A stretch of 64,000 nucleotides of DNA, from positions 1 to 64,000 of the forward strand of contig SWBL01000021.1 in assembly GCA_024195585.1 (NCBI GenBank), read 5' to 3'. Positions 63,173-64,000 of this stretch are shown piece by piece. This stretch comes from Aureobasidium sp. EXF-3400 (taxonomy: Eukaryota; Ascomycota; Dothideomycetes; Dothideales; Saccotheciaceae). Every line of letters starts with the position of its first letter. Within the stretch, counting starts at the first letter, position 1. The position numbers were made by a program, and so were the translations under genes. Below the pieces are notes generated by a model. The model was not told the DNA's origin, did not search any database, and worked only from the letters and a program-made list of their open reading frames with translations.

Positions 63173-64000
63173 TTACACCCTGCTGTGAGTAGCGACGCCG
63201 TCGGTAGGACCAGCAGCGACGTATGCGGCTTCCTTACGCTCAGCCTCCAAAGCGGCAGCGTCAGCAGTGGAAGGACGTGTGTCTTCCTCGGTGAAGACCT
63301 TTGTGGGCTCCTCGGATGAAACAGATCCCAGGGCGGCGCTGGGCTGTCTGCTGCTACCAGGGCTGACGGGAGGAAGCTCGTTGTTGTGCGAGCCAGTTGT
63401 GCTTCTGAGAGCCTCGTACCATTTTTCAGCGTCTTGAGGAGTGTGTGCCTTGAAAGCGTACTCGTGTGCCATGGCGAGCTTGTTGCCGAAGCTGCTGCCA
63501 CTGACGTTCTTGCCCTTGACCTGGAACTTGAGTCCATCAAGGGCGCCGATCATACAGTCAGGCAGGTAGAGAGAAGTCTCGGGAACGGGGTCCTTGGCAA
63601 AGTCGTCGTCGGTCGTGTACTCGTGCATGTACTTGGCAGGAGTAATGACCCAGAAACTGGACTCGTACTTTCTAAGCATCTTCCCTTTCTTCTCGAGACT
63701 ACCGGCGATCAAAGGCTCGGTAGATCTGTGGTTCTGGTTGGGGAAGCTGATGTTGGACATGCTGCGTGGGGGAGCGTTGGGGTCGATCAAGACCTGGTTG
63801 TTGCGCTGAACGAAGCCGTTCCACTCGAAGTCGGGAGCGATTTGGGAAGCGGTGCTTGTCATGTTGCCGTACATGGTACGAGTCTGCTCGGCCTGGTTGC
63901 CAACAATCTGGTTGAATTGGGTCAAGCCATTCTGGATGGTGGTGAGGATGTGAGCCTCGAACTGAGCGAAGCTGTTTTGGACAGTGATGATATCGTTCCT
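63173..64000 (-). CDS. SLM1: SLM1-type PH-domain protein (3' part; 5' end beyond window)
   Basis: The frame is open to base 64000, where it begins RNDIITVQNSFAQFEAHILT, so only the C-terminal 275 residues are here. In yeast, Slm1/Slm2 are eisosome-associated TORC2 effectors with an N-terminal F-BAR-like helical domain and a PH domain that binds PI(4,5)P2. Visible here are the end of the helical domain (TIQNGLTQFNQIVGNQAEQ), a linker PDFEWNGFVQRNNQVLID, and the PH domain (PLIAGSLEKKGKMLRKYESS, FWVITPAKYMHEYTTDDDFA, SLYLPDCMIGALDG, YAFKAHTPQDAEKWYEALRS). The tail is Ser/Thr-rich and ends THSRV. The called end is a window cut, not a start codon. Confidence 0.93.
   Translation of the reverse strand, partial: RNDIITVQNSFAQFEAHILTTIQNGLTQFNQIVGNQAEQTRTMYGNMTSTASQIAPDFEWNGFVQRNNQVLIDPNAPPRSMSNISFPNQNHRSTEPLIAGSLEKKGKMLRKYESSFWVITPAKYMHEYTTDDDFAKDPVPETSLYLPDCMIGALDGLKFQVKGKNVSGSSFGNKLAMAHEYAFKAHTPQDAEKWYEALRSTTGSHNNELPPVSPGSSRQPSAALGSVSSEEPTKVFTEEDTRPSTADAAALEAERKEAAYVAAGPTDGVATHSRV

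Overview
The window is nuclear DNA from a filamentous ascomycete (Pezizomycotina). The basis is dense genes on both strands, many canonical GT-AG introns of about 46-100 nt with branch sites like gctaac or gctgac, and typical filamentous-fungal proteins: a pentafunctional AROM protein, the long-insert CDK1, HP1, the DUF1752/DUF3295 protein and an FMP52-like protein. The small MCFFDQ-type Cys-rich protein suggests a Dothideomycete, possibly Aureobasidium- or Cladosporium-like; this is inference from memory of similar proteins, not a search. I see no prophage, CRISPR, IS element, rRNA or tRNA gene, and no intact transposon.

Layout. 0.4-15 kb: ARO1 (aromatic amino acids), two-domain glyoxalase I, a small mitochondrial-type unknown, a roadblock/LAMTOR2-like protein, an FMP52-like reductase, the branched-chain keto acid dehydrogenase E1 beta subunit (with a 7-nt microexon), and a MAM3/CNNM membrane protein. 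15-18 kb: gene-poor, with one possible two-exon gene and a strong hairpin. 18-31 kb: DUF1752/DUF3295 protein, CCCH+CHY zinc-finger protein with two GC-AG introns, MFS transporter, HP1 and CCT5 on a shared divergent promoter. 31-38.5 kb: KCH1-type membrane protein, ER chaperone BiP/KAR2, F-box protein. 38.5-46 kb: gene-poor stretch, the small Cys-rich protein, and a 1008-aa secreted Ser/Thr/Gly-rich PAN-like protein. 46-64 kb: LAMTOR1/Meh1-like lipoprotein, old-yellow-enzyme oxidoreductase divergent from a cytochrome P450, a 749-aa unknown divergent from the PP2A activator RRD1/PTPA, an acidic unknown, a cytosolic GH18 protein with a C-terminal UBA domain, CDK1, an AlkB-type dioxygenase, a DUF985 cupin, and the 3' part of an SLM1-type PH protein that runs off the right edge.

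These are mostly independent housekeeping genes, not a cluster. Loose themes are TOR signalling (Ragulator-like LAMTOR1 and LAMTOR2-like proteins, RRD1, SLM1) and proteostasis (BiP, CCT5). The P450/old-yellow-enzyme pair shares a promoter region but has no biosynthetic core enzyme next to it, so a secondary-metabolite cluster is not supported.

Gene models were spliced by hand from the sequence. Exon junctions were accepted when GT-AG (or GC-AG) sites restored the frame and, where possible, a conserved motif. Starts are the first sensible ATG; several longer open frames begin only at GTG or TTG and were shortened.
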